Assembly: GCA_034666985.1 (NCBI GenBank)
Contig: JAXDKS010000021.1
Span: 62,001 to 126,000, forward strand
Length of the DNA: 64,000 nucleotides
Direction: 5' to 3'
DNA from: DATARR01 sp034666985
GTDB lineage: Bacteria; Acidobacteriota; Thermoanaerobaculia; Multivoradales; UBA5704
Position 1 is the stretch's first letter. Each line of letters opens with the position of its first letter. Below, piece by piece: positions 27,442 through 35,080 of the stretch. Under the pieces are notes generated by a model that saw only the letters and a list, made by a program, of their open reading frames with translations, was not told the origin of the DNA and made no database searches. A program made the position numbers and the translations under genes.

Positions 27442-27695
27442 CAGCGGAAGGCGCCCTTCTCGTCATAGCCCAGGATCTCGCCGGCATCCCGCGTGTCGAG
27501 ATCGGGCAGGGAGGCGCAACGCCGGCTGATCGCCATCAGAGTCTCGGCCAGATCAGGCGCGGACCGCCGCCCCTTGAGGCGCTCCAGACGCTCCTCCAAG
27601 GCATGGATGATGGCCTCCGTGAGGCTCTCCCCAGTCTCTGCCGCTACCTGCCGGGCCAGTTTCTCCGCATGAATGTTTTTGATGCTGATGCCCAT
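27441..27695 (-). CDS. vapB: VapB antitoxin, Rv0623/PSK family, without a working toxin
   Basis: An 84-residue antitoxin. The N-terminal ribbon-helix-helix-like part ISIKNIHAEKLARQVA followed by TGESLTEAI is the signature of Rv0623-type VapB proteins. The C-terminal LPDLDTRDAGEILGYDEKGAFR is the toxin-binding tail. The cognate toxin directly downstream is a frameshifted remnant, so this gene is an orphan antitoxin. It may still repress its own promoter or neutralise a related toxin. Two copies of a TTCTAGAA palindrome lie upstream. Confidence 0.88.
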   Translation of the reverse strand: MGISIKNIHAEKLARQVAAETGESLTEAIIHALEERLERLKGRRSAPDLAETLMAISRRCASLPDLDTRDAGEILGYDEKGAFR

Positions 27696-27713
27696 GGAGC
27701 GTTCTCCGGGAGA

Positions 27714-27740
27714 TTCTAGAAGCTCCGAGGAATTCTAGAA
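27714..27740 (-). promoter_or_regulatory. Paired TTCTAGAA palindromes, candidate VapB operator
   Basis: TTCTAGAA occurs twice (27714-27721 and 27733-27740), centres 19 bp apart, 19-45 bases upstream of the vapB start. Paired palindromes in front of a toxin-antitoxin gene fit cooperative binding by the antitoxin. AGATTCTAGAA is AT-richer than its surroundings, so the promoter may overlap. Confidence 0.5.
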
Positions 27741-28011
27741 TCTTCCTCCGGGTGTGGCAAGGGGGGCGGGAGGCCTACAGTCCGGGGGGCAACTCCCACA
27801 GTACACGAGCAGTTGGTTGTGGGGGGGTGTGGGGTCTTCTGCTTCCGGCTCCCAAGGATAGTCAGGAGCAAACTCGGTTTTCTTGGTCTCCTCACCCGCA
27901 GCACCAACAAATCTGCCACCACCGTGTCTCTATCTCCTGGAACCTTCCTGCCGCAGCTTGGATGGGTGTCCAAATGCGCATAGGGAAAACTCATATAAGG
28001 AGCCCTGAGCC
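27741..28011. other. Leader region of the E2-JAMM-E1 operon, no gene seen
   Basis: About 270 bases between the divergent vapB gene and the operon. I read it in all frames and found no credible protein; in particular, no ubiquitin-like protein ending in Gly-Gly. A small inverted repeat TTGGA/TCCAA is at 27958-27973, and AAGGAG at about 28000 is the ribosome site for the GTG start. The operon promoter should lie here, but I cannot place it with confidence. Confidence 0.5.
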
Positions 28012-28680
28012 GTGATCTGGAAACCGACACTGACCATACCTCGCAGCTTGTGCGCGTCCCCAGCCAAGGATGACGAGGCCCTTAAACGGCAGCGAGCAGC
28101 AATCCGCGAGGCCCTACTCAATGGAAGATCGGTCGTAGTGAGCCAAGGGGGAGCCCTCCAATTACCTTCTACCGTGAACGAAGCCGCGATCGAGGTTCCG
28201 CCCGGCAAGCTCGCATCCTTTTACTGGTATCAGAGTGACCCGGAGCTCTACCAGGGCGAGATCACGGCCATGAATCGCTTTTTCCCCGGGTTCAAGCTGC
28301 AGCAGGAGAGTGATGGGAGGCTATCCTGGGTTGGCTGGGTCACCCCGGGCATGCTCGCTGACGCGAGACGTTCGTACTATCTGCAGGTCGTTTATGAGCA
28401 CAGCCACCCTTCCAACGATTCCTTTGGTGGCTCGATCAAGGTTTACTCTATTGACCCGGACCTCAACGAGATCGCCAAGGTCAGCGCCATTCCGCATACT
28501 TTACCCGACAGCGCCGGCCAGCTCTACATCTGCACCTCCCGGCCCGAGGATTTCAATGCCGGCCGAACCGTGACCAGCGCCGCGTCGGCCATCGCCTGGG
28601 CTGTAAAGTGGATCGCCGTCTTCGAGATGTGGCTCGATGGTGAGATCTCCACCGAGAGCTTCAGGGACCATAGGGTGTAG
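28012..28680 (+). CDS. E2-like ubiquitin-conjugating-fold protein (prokaryotic E2 family)
   Basis: A 222-residue protein starting at GTG, nine bases after AAGGAG. From about residue 80 the order of elements fits the E2 fold: LYQGEITAMNRFFPGFKL (helix 1), GRLSWVGWVTPG, strands YYLQVVYEHSHPSN and SIKVYSIDP, then His162 (IPHTLP) and LYICTS with Cys174 where E2 enzymes carry the active-site Cys. Trp-rich helices WAVKWIAVFEMWLDGEI close the fold. E2 proteins receive a ubiquitin-like protein from an E1 as a thioester. The JAMM and E1 genes directly downstream strongly support this reading. About 75 N-terminal residues precede the domain and are not recognised. Confidence 0.72.
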   Translation: MIWKPTLTIPRSLCASPAKDDEALKRQRAAIREALLNGRSVVVSQGGALQLPSTVNEAAIEVPPGKLASFYWYQSDPELYQGEITAMNRFFPGFKLQQESDGRLSWVGWVTPGMLADARRSYYLQVVYEHSHPSNDSFGGSIKVYSIDPDLNEIAKVSAIPHTLPDSAGQLYICTSRPEDFNAGRTVTSAASAIAWAVKWIAVFEMWLDGEISTESFRDHRV

Positions 28681-28684
28681 CACT

Positions 28685-29761
28685 ATGCGAGCTCCGCAAC
28701 AGACGCTCTACATCTCGGACCGCGCCATGGCCGAGATCGTGACCGAGACCGTTGAGCACCTCCACACCGAAACCGGTGGCGTGCTGCTCGGGCTCAAGAC
28801 TTCTGAGGCTTGGTACGTAGTCGAGTCTTTGGACCCAGGACCGGGAGCGGTCCTCGAGCACTCCTTCTTCGAGTACAACCACGAATATCTTACACATCTC
28901 GCTAATAAAGTAGCGCGGCGCTATCACAACAAGCTTCGCCTTCTCGGACTCTGGCACCGACATCCCGGAAGCTTCGACTCCTTCTCGAACACTGACGACA
29001 CCACCAACCTGCGCTATGCCGAGATGCTCGACGGAGAGGCCATCTCTGGCCTGATCAATCTCGACCCGGACTTTCGCATGACCTTCTACCACGTCGAGGC
29101 GCAACCTTTAAGCTACACGCGTCTGAGCGTCCGCACTGGGGATGAGAATTTCCCGCCTGATCTCCTCACGACCTGGGATGCCAGGTCACGCCTGCGCGCA
29201 GCGCGCTTGGAGATGGCCCGCCCGCGGCTCACGTCCAGCATGCCCGCTACTCCTCCCGCAGAGGTCGAGTACTTCACGGAAGAGAGCTATCCAGCCACCC
29301 GCACGGAGCGCCTCATGGACGAGCGCTCCAACTCACGCGGCTGCCTAGGACTGTTGCTGGGTGGCCGTCGGCAACCAGCACTGCGGCACAGGCCGAGGAG
29401 GCAGGCACTGAGCCCCCCCGCATATACCACATCACCGGCACAGCGATCCGCCGATGACATGCCGGAACGCGAGAAGAAGATTTTTGCAATGCTCGACGCG
29501 GAGCTCGATTTTCTCGAAGGGCAAACCCTCTACGACTACGCGCTGTCGCGGAGCAAGGATGGCCTGCTCCTGGTTCTGACGCGTACCGGCCAGGACAATG
29601 GCAGAGACCGGATCTCCTTTCTCCTGACCCTCGATCGCGGTGAGCCGGCTGTCGAACTCGAGGGTGAAATCGTGCCGTACGAGCCAGGGTTCGTGAAGGG
29701 TCACCTCCAACTCTTAGCGCAGAACAGAAGTGAGAGTCTCTCTACGGAGGAAGTGCCATGA
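28685..29761 (+). CDS. JAMM/MPN metallopeptidase (deubiquitinase-like) with extra C-terminal domain
   Basis: A 358-residue protein beginning four bases after the E2-like stop. The first 170 residues form a JAB/MPN domain with all JAMM residues: Glu29 in ETGGVLLG, and HxHx7SxxD as His91, His93, Ser101 and Asp104 (LWHRHPGSFDSFSNTDD). JAMM enzymes cleave isopeptide bonds or trim ubiquitin-like precursors. A low-complexity linker (about 190-260) leads to an unrecognised alpha/beta domain of about 90 residues (EREKKIFAMLDAELDFLEG...). Its stop overlaps the E1 start as ATGA, so the two are translationally coupled. Confidence 0.88.
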   Translation: MRAPQQTLYISDRAMAEIVTETVEHLHTETGGVLLGLKTSEAWYVVESLDPGPGAVLEHSFFEYNHEYLTHLANKVARRYHNKLRLLGLWHRHPGSFDSFSNTDDTTNLRYAEMLDGEAISGLINLDPDFRMTFYHVEAQPLSYTRLSVRTGDENFPPDLLTTWDARSRLRAARLEMARPRLTSSMPATPPAEVEYFTEESYPATRTERLMDERSNSRGCLGLLLGGRRQPALRHRPRRQALSPPAYTTSPAQRSADDMPEREKKIFAMLDAELDFLEGQTLYDYALSRSKDGLLLVLTRTGQDNGRDRISFLLTLDRGEPAVELEGEIVPYEPGFVKGHLQLLAQNRSESLSTEEVP

Positions 29762-30939
29762 AAATGCGCGAGCCTCGCCTGAGAATCCTCTTCCCGCGCG
29801 AACCGCTCCTAGCCGGGAAGGTCGGCGATCTCTATGGATATCGGCATGACGCCACCTCGATCGTCAACGTCATCGCCTGCGGCGAGCCTCCGCAGGGACC
29901 GTTCGGGACCTTCCTGCCTCCGGCTGTCGTCGGACACATCATCACCGAGCCCCAGCAGCATCCGACTGCGGGCCTCTACGGCCACTATCGCGGTGATGAG
30001 ATCCTGCTTTTCTACGATGGCCAACCCTGCGCCGTCGAGCTATACAGCCTTACTCGGGATCTCTTCTCGCGCCATCAGGGCATCCTGGAAAGCAGCAAGA
30101 TGTTCGGCCATGGCGTGGTCATTTCGGGATGTGGATCGGTGGGCAGCCTCGTCGCCCTAGAACTGGCTCGGGCAGGAGTCGGCCGCTTCCTCCTCATCGA
30201 CCACGATGTCCTCGCTTACCACAACCTCAGCCGGCACCAGTGCGGCGTCTCGGACGTGGGGCGCTTCAAAGTCGACGCGGTCCGCGACCATATCTTGGAT
30301 ATCAACCCGAAGGCCAAAGTCCAGGCGGTCCGCGGCACTATCCACAGCCTTCCGAAGCACGTGTTCGACCTGTGGTGCGGCCCCCAGTCGCTGATCGTCG
30401 GGTGCGCGGACAACCGCGAGGCGGACCTCTATGCCGACAAGATCTCCTGCCTCTACTCTATTCCCTTCCTGTCGATCGGTTTGTGGGAGCGCGCCTTTGC
30501 TGGCGAGGTTTTCTGGAACGTCCCCGGGGAGGGAGGCTGCTACCATTGCCTCTTTGGCAACCAGGATCGCGGTCTCTCCAATCGCACATTGGTTAATCGC
30601 ACCTTCTACACAACCGAAGAAAATCTGGCCGAAGTCCAGTTCGAGCCAGGCATCTCTGTCGATATAAGTTTCGTCACTCTGATCGGAATCAAGCTGGCAA
30701 TCGACCTGCTGAACCGGAACGATCCAACCTACCGGCCGCGAGTCCGCTCATCCCTAAGTCAGTTCACCCTGATCTGCAACGCCAATGACTCTGCGGCCGG
30801 CGGAGGGCTGGGGGAGATCTTTGACCGGCCGCTTCAAGTCACCTCCTCCATACAGGTCGAGCGCCGGGCGGACTGTGCGCATTGCAAGTTGATCGGTTCG
30901 GAAGTCGCGAGCAGTCTTGCCCATGCTAGCCATGACTGA
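29758..30939 (+). CDS. ThiF/E1-like ubiquitin-activating-type adenylyltransferase
   Basis: A 393-residue E1-like enzyme. About 115 N-terminal residues of unknown fold come first (IITEPQQHPTAGLYGHYR hints at an MPN-like remnant). The Rossmann ATP site follows as SGCGSVGS (124-130), with the acidic pair in LIDHD (148-150) and NLSRH (Arg159). GCADNREA is the conserved Asp-Asn after strand 6. Zinc is probably held by two CxxC pairs, CYHC (261/264) and CAHC (373/376), as in MoeB/ThiF. E1-like enzymes adenylate the C-terminal glycine of a ubiquitin-like protein. The catalytic Cys cannot be picked by eye. The start overlaps the JAMM stop (ATGA). Confidence 0.9.
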   Translation: MKMREPRLRILFPREPLLAGKVGDLYGYRHDATSIVNVIACGEPPQGPFGTFLPPAVVGHIITEPQQHPTAGLYGHYRGDEILLFYDGQPCAVELYSLTRDLFSRHQGILESSKMFGHGVVISGCGSVGSLVALELARAGVGRFLLIDHDVLAYHNLSRHQCGVSDVGRFKVDAVRDHILDINPKAKVQAVRGTIHSLPKHVFDLWCGPQSLIVGCADNREADLYADKISCLYSIPFLSIGLWERAFAGEVFWNVPGEGGCYHCLFGNQDRGLSNRTLVNRTFYTTEENLAEVQFEPGISVDISFVTLIGIKLAIDLLNRNDPTYRPRVRSSLSQFTLICNANDSAAGGGLGEIFDRPLQVTSSIQVERRADCAHCKLIGSEVASSLAHASHD

Positions 30940-31552
30940 TGAAGACGTCTGTACCTTGACCCTGCTGGGAGGCTTCTTTCTGACACGGCCAGACCCGTCG
31001 TGCGAGCTGCGGTCGGAACTCGTACACTTCCTTGCGAACTCCTGGGACCTCACCTCGAGCCAGCTCCAATGGTGCGCCGAGCTGCTCGCAATACCGATCA
31101 CGCTGCGCGAAGCGAAGATCCTCCTCGAACGCGCGCGAGCGTCAATCGTTCTCTCCGATCTGCAGTTGTTACAGCAGGGCCTCGGCTGGCTCCGCCTCTG
31201 CGAGGACGAGGAACTGCCGAACGCCGCTCCTTTTATTTCCATGTGGTCTCGGCGCGGCCTCACCTGGCGCGAAGAGGAGCCCGCCCTGCGGCGTGCGGTC
31301 GGCGAAGCTTTTGCCACACTCGGAACGCGCCTGAGCTTCAACAAAGCCAGGATCAGGAGAGCTTTTCGGGGAAGAATGGATCTGCTGCACCCTGACCATC
31401 TGGAAAGTCTCGAAATCAGCCCGGCACAGCGGGCTACAGCCTATACCTTGGTCAAGGAGGCCACGGCCGCATGGAAAGTTATTCAACGCTTCTGGCAGAG
31501 ATTGCGGGCGGCCGCACCCGCGCCGGTTCGAATTGATTCGGAGGCTCGATGA
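30932..31552 (+). CDS. J-domain (DnaJ-like) protein with helical, TerB-like N-terminus
   Basis: A 206-residue protein that overlaps the E1 gene by eight bases. The C-terminal part reads as the core of a J domain: FNKARIRRAFRGRMDLLHPDHL with the HPD tripeptide (residues 153-155) between helices II and III, then TAYTLVKEATAAWKVI as helix III. HPD is what stimulates Hsp70 ATPase. The first 135 residues are all-helical with an acidic/aromatic pattern, similar to TerB as in DjlA, but this part is only suggestive. No membrane segment is present. ATG choice is uncertain (another lies three codons upstream). The stop overlaps the next start as ATGA. Confidence 0.6.
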   Translation: MTDEDVCTLTLLGGFFLTRPDPSCELRSELVHFLANSWDLTSSQLQWCAELLAIPITLREAKILLERARASIVLSDLQLLQQGLGWLRLCEDEELPNAAPFISMWSRRGLTWREEEPALRRAVGEAFATLGTRLSFNKARIRRAFRGRMDLLHPDHLESLEISPAQRATAYTLVKEATAAWKVIQRFWQRLRAAAPAPVRIDSEAR

Positions 31553-31896
31553 ACAGAATCGCGAGGGCGATACCGGACATTCATGCGCAACACTTCGCCA
31601 TGGTAAACAAGCGCGGAGAGATCATCCGGCAGGGGCCGACTCCGCCAAAGGCTTCTCCATCCTCGGGTGGCAGCTCTGGTTGCCTTGTTATCTTGTTAAC
31701 CCTTCTCTTCCTGGCCAGAGCCCTTTCAGGACCTGCTCTCGGGTCAGCCGCCAGGCCGGGCTTCCTGGAAGCATTCGGCGGTTTCCAACTCACTCCAGCT
31801 TTGGCTCTAACCTGGACGCAGTGCATCAAGGCGTTCGTTTCTACTCGCATCACGGCGAGGCCGGGGAACTCCCCTGGTCTCGGCCCGTCCCAGTGA
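31549..31896 (+). CDS. Small single-pass membrane protein, last gene of the operon
   Basis: A 115-residue protein coupled to the J-domain gene by an ATGA overlap, the main reason to accept it. Residues about 44-62 (GCLVILLTLLFLARALSG) form one transmembrane helix after a Gly/Ser/Pro linker. The 40 N-terminal residues are basic and would face the cytoplasm. No family is recognised, and the tail after residue 70 is low in predicted structure. It could anchor the complex to the membrane. Confidence 0.5.
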   Translation: MNRIARAIPDIHAQHFAMVNKRGEIIRQGPTPPKASPSSGGSSGCLVILLTLLFLARALSGPALGSAARPGFLEAFGGFQLTPALALTWTQCIKAFVSTRITARPGNSPGLGPSQ

Positions 31897-31919
31897 ATCG
31901 ACCATGAGGAGCGGCGACC

Positions 31920-31995
31920 TCAGTTGTTGCTGTCGCAGATGGCGGCCGGCACAGTCGAGGTTCACGCAGATCTTGTTTCTCGCCCAACAACCTTC
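31920..31995 (-). pseudogene. Remnant of a Cys-rich small peptide gene
   Basis: The last 50-60 bases of the Cys-rich peptide gene at 36793-37014 are recognisable here on the same strand: ICVNLDCA followed, one frame later, by ICDSNN and a stop. The intact gene has NCVDLDCAP then CDGDN. A frameshift and loss of the 5' part make it non-functional. It lies in the gap before the TPR-CHAT gene. Confidence 0.4.
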
Positions 31996-32018
31996 CGACT
32001 TGGAGTGTCTCTGGAGTC

Positions 32019-34424
32019 ATGGCGAATCAAGAAGATATCCAACAGCAGGCGTATGCCTTGTTGATCCAGGGTCAGCAGCTCCTGGAAGCGGGCAAGCCTG
32101 AAGAGGCCGCCGGAGCCCTGCTGCGGTCGCTTGAGCTGCTGCATTCAATTCGGGACCTTGAGGGGGAGATGGGTGTCCGGATCCTGCTCGGTACCGCTCT
32201 CATGGCTTCGGGTCGATTGCAAGAGGCTCACCGCTCAGTCCGGGCAGCGTTGGCCCTGGCGCGCGAGATCGGCGAACCGGGCGCCGAACATCCTGCCCTT
32301 CTCTTCCTGGGGCAGCTCTCCATCCGCACGGGTCACCTTGAAGAGGCTCATAACCTGCTGGAGCAGAGTCTCGGTCTGGCCCGCCGGATCCAGGAGCCTA
32401 CTGCCGAATACCAGAGCCTGATAGGCCTCGGGCTCTGTTCGCGGGAGCAGGGATACTATCTGTCGGCTCTACGCTCTTTCGAACGGGCTGTTCACCTTTC
32501 GCGTCAGCAGGGTGACCCCGGAGAGGAGGCCCACGCGCTGACGCATCTGGGAACCCTCCTGCACTACATGGGTGATTTCTCGCGCTCTATCGAGCAGCAC
32601 CAGAGAGCCGTGGAGATCCTGCGCAGGCTCGGAGACCACCGCGGTCTGGGCGGAGTGCTCAGCGAGTTGGGGCGCGCCTGCCTGGTAGCCGGGGAGCCCG
32701 AGCAGGCGAGGAGGTACAGCGAAGAAGCCTTGGAGATCACGCGGCAAACCGGCGACCTGATAACTCAAGGGTATGCGCTGGCTCACTTGGCTCGCATCGC
32801 CATGATGAGCGGGGACTACCCTCTGGCGCTCCGCACCCTCAACGAGAGCCTGTCGCTAAAGGAAAAGACGGGGGACCTTACCGGAACGGCGGCATCTCTG
32901 GCTTCGAAGAGCATGGTCCATATGGCGATGGGCTCCTGTGGCGAGGCTCTCGCTGTCGCCGACCGGGCGTTGAATCTCGCTCGTGCTCTCGGCGCCCCGG
33001 AAGCTATCGGGATGGCCCTGACGGGCCTCGGTATCATTCGCCATCACTGCGGAGATCTGCCAGGCGCGGAAAGAGCTCTGCGCGAGAGCCTGGACTTTCT
33101 AGAGTCCATACGCCTCCGGCTTGAAGAGGAGGACCGCTGGCAGATCTCTCTTTCGGATCGCCACTTCGGAACGTACCGCTACTTGCAGGAGGTCCTGGTG
33201 GCGCGCGGCAAGGCGGGACCCGCTCTGGAGATCGCCGAGCGTGGCCGGGCGCAGGCTCTCGCCCAATTGATGGTGGGGCGTCTCTCTTCCGGAGCCTCTC
33301 CCGTCGAACCCCCGCATCTCGCCGAACTCCAGCGGATCGCCAGGGAGCAGGAGGCCACTCTCGTCGAATACACGCTCCTGGTAGATCCATTCATGGTGAT
33401 ATTGGGCCCGGGTGCAGGCGCTGAGGAGTATAGGTACAGGTATCTGATCTGGGTGATCCGGCCGGACGGCGAGGTGGCGGTCCGGCGCAAGGAAGGGAAA
33501 ATTGAAAAAAGTGACTTCGAAGAGGAGCCCTCGCAGGAACGGCTTCGCGAGCTCGACGGCGTCAAGGCGTATTGGCGCCAGCCTCGGTCTGAGCATGCTG
33601 CCTATCGCGTTTTCATCGAGCCTATCGAATCCCTGCTGCCGAGCGAACCTGGCGCCCGGCTGGTGCTGATCCCTCAGGATTCCTTGGGCTTTGTGCCCTG
33701 GGCAGCCATCGAGGACAGAGCGGGAGTGCCTCTCATCGAGCGCTACTCGATCTCCTTTTCGCCCTCGATCCAGACCTTGGACTTGGCGAGGCGCAGGAAG
33801 GCGCAACTGGTGAGAGGCACTGCTGAAGCGCTGGTGGTGGGAGATCCAGCCTTCGCTGCCGGCAGCGGGCTGCCTCGCCTGGAGGGGGCTGCGGATGAAG
33901 CCCGTACCATCGCCGATCTGTTGGGAACCCGACCGCTCCTCGGGCCGCAGGCCACCAAAGCCACGGTGCTCCGGCTCATGCCGGACCGCCGCATCCTCCA
34001 CTTCGCCACCCATGGTCTCCTTGGCGAGGTCGACAGCGGGGAGATCCCTGGAGCTATTGCTTTCGCTCCTTCCGGACCAGGGGACGACGGACTCTTGACG
34101 GCCGCCGAAATCATGCGGCTGGATCTGAATGCCGAGCTAGTGGTGCTCAGCGCGTGTCAAACGGGTCGGGGGCGGGAGAGCAATGACAGCGTGATCGGTC
34201 TGTCCCGAGCGTTCCTTGCCGCAGGAGTCCCCAGCCTTATCGTCTCCCTCTGGCCTGTTCCGGATGGGCCTACCGCCTTCCTGATGAAAGAATTCTACCA
34301 GGCGTTGAACCGTGGGTTTGGTAAGGCCCAGGCCCTCCGGGAAGCCATGCTTGCAACCCGGAGGCTCGTCGATCCGAACCCGCGGAGTTGGGCCGGATTT
34401 GCCCTCCTGGGCGAGTCGGCCTGA
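32019..34424 (+). CDS. TPR-CHAT protease
   Basis: An 801-residue protein. Residues about 10-350 are tetratricopeptide repeats (for example QSLIGLGLCSREQGYYLSAL and ALTHLGTLLHYMGDFSRSI). The C-terminal 450 residues form a CHAT caspase-like protease with the catalytic pair His665 (HFATHG) and Cys713 (LSACQTG), followed by SLWPVPDGPT. Bacterial TPR-CHAT proteins include the Csx29 protease of type III-E CRISPR systems, where the TPR part senses a partner and frees the protease. It begins 122 bases after the membrane-protein gene, on the same strand, and could be the effector of the E2-JAMM-E1 system, though a separate promoter is possible. Confidence 0.9.
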   Translation: MANQEDIQQQAYALLIQGQQLLEAGKPEEAAGALLRSLELLHSIRDLEGEMGVRILLGTALMASGRLQEAHRSVRAALALAREIGEPGAEHPALLFLGQLSIRTGHLEEAHNLLEQSLGLARRIQEPTAEYQSLIGLGLCSREQGYYLSALRSFERAVHLSRQQGDPGEEAHALTHLGTLLHYMGDFSRSIEQHQRAVEILRRLGDHRGLGGVLSELGRACLVAGEPEQARRYSEEALEITRQTGDLITQGYALAHLARIAMMSGDYPLALRTLNESLSLKEKTGDLTGTAASLASKSMVHMAMGSCGEALAVADRALNLARALGAPEAIGMALTGLGIIRHHCGDLPGAERALRESLDFLESIRLRLEEEDRWQISLSDRHFGTYRYLQEVLVARGKAGPALEIAERGRAQALAQLMVGRLSSGASPVEPPHLAELQRIAREQEATLVEYTLLVDPFMVILGPGAGAEEYRYRYLIWVIRPDGEVAVRRKEGKIEKSDFEEEPSQERLRELDGVKAYWRQPRSEHAAYRVFIEPIESLLPSEPGARLVLIPQDSLGFVPWAAIEDRAGVPLIERYSISFSPSIQTLDLARRRKAQLVRGTAEALVVGDPAFAAGSGLPRLEGAADEARTIADLLGTRPLLGPQATKATVLRLMPDRRILHFATHGLLGEVDSGEIPGAIAFAPSGPGDDGLLTAAEIMRLDLNAELVVLSACQTGRGRESNDSVIGLSRAFLAAGVPSLIVSLWPVPDGPTAFLMKEFYQALNRGFGKAQALREAMLATRRLVDPNPRSWAGFALLGESA

Positions 34425-35080
34425 CCCATGCCGCAGGAGCAGTAAAGGTCAGGGCATTCTCGAGGTCAGCACGTCTATCGGCTGGAGTGGATCCCTGCAA
34501 CTCGCTTGGAAGCGGGCTCCGAAGTGTCTGTTCGGAGGGTGTGCCGGCTTGGACACACCTCCCCTTGCGGCGAGTTGAAGAGTTTGGAAGGATGACCCTC
34601 TGGCGAGTGCGCAGGCGAGAAGACTATTCCGCCACGAACGGCAGAGGGAGCGGAAAGCTGCCGCTGGGAAGGGCGTTGCAGTCGCCCTGCCGCAGTTTCT
34701 CGGCGGCTTTCTGGATGGCGGCCGTGGAGATGGTTCGAAAGCACGGAACAGTGTTGAAGATGAGATTGTGTCGTCGTTGGGCGCGGCCAGATGCCGAGGA
34801 AGTGGTCGTTGAAGGTAGGGCCAGGCTTGAACAGGAAGCGTCCCTGAAGGGTCCGGGAGGTGATGGAGACGAGGGTGTTGGGGTCGGGTATGCAGCGAAG
34901 TTTCTGGCCACATTCTTATAAGACGGAAAAACTCGCTCCCATCGTACAACCTATTCGGTCGCAGTCTCCATAGGCAACAATTGGATTCTCTCTACTCTGA
35001 TCCAGGCCTGTCGATGGAGATTGCAAAACCCAAAGGAGACAGTCGAGAGCGAGAAGCCCCTCAGCTACCAGGGAGTGCGG
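34425..35080. other. Gene-poor stretch holding only the transposase remnant
   Basis: Apart from the RAYT-like remnant I see no intact gene. Reading frames on both strands here are short and low in recognisable structure. Around 34,921-35,020 the sequence is AT-richer than the surroundings and may contain the end of the accessory island. Confidence 0.5.
34624..34915 (-). pseudogene. Decayed REP-associated tyrosine (RAYT/HUH) transposase
   Basis: One frame reads KLRCIPDPNTLVSITSRTLQ, GRFLFKPGPTFNDHFLGI and VLSNHLHG; the HxH is the HUH metal site of RAYT transposases, normally (M/L)SNHFHLL. Downstream, in a different frame, QKAAEKLRQGDCNALPSG then SFPLPLPFVAE and a stop match the C-terminus of such proteins. 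The middle, with the catalytic Tyr, is deleted. The same window contains several copies of REP-like palindromes, the usual substrates of this enzyme. Confidence 0.6.

Noticed and set aside
27741..28011. A ubiquitin-like gene upstream of the E2-like gene
   Set aside because: Short frames here have no beta-grasp pattern and none ends in Gly-Gly or with a ribosome site.
28685..30939. Type II CBASS (Cap2/Cap3) identity for the JAMM and E1 genes
   Set aside because: Cap2 is an E1-E2 fusion next to a CD-NTase gene. Here E1 and E2 are separate and no CD-NTase is present.
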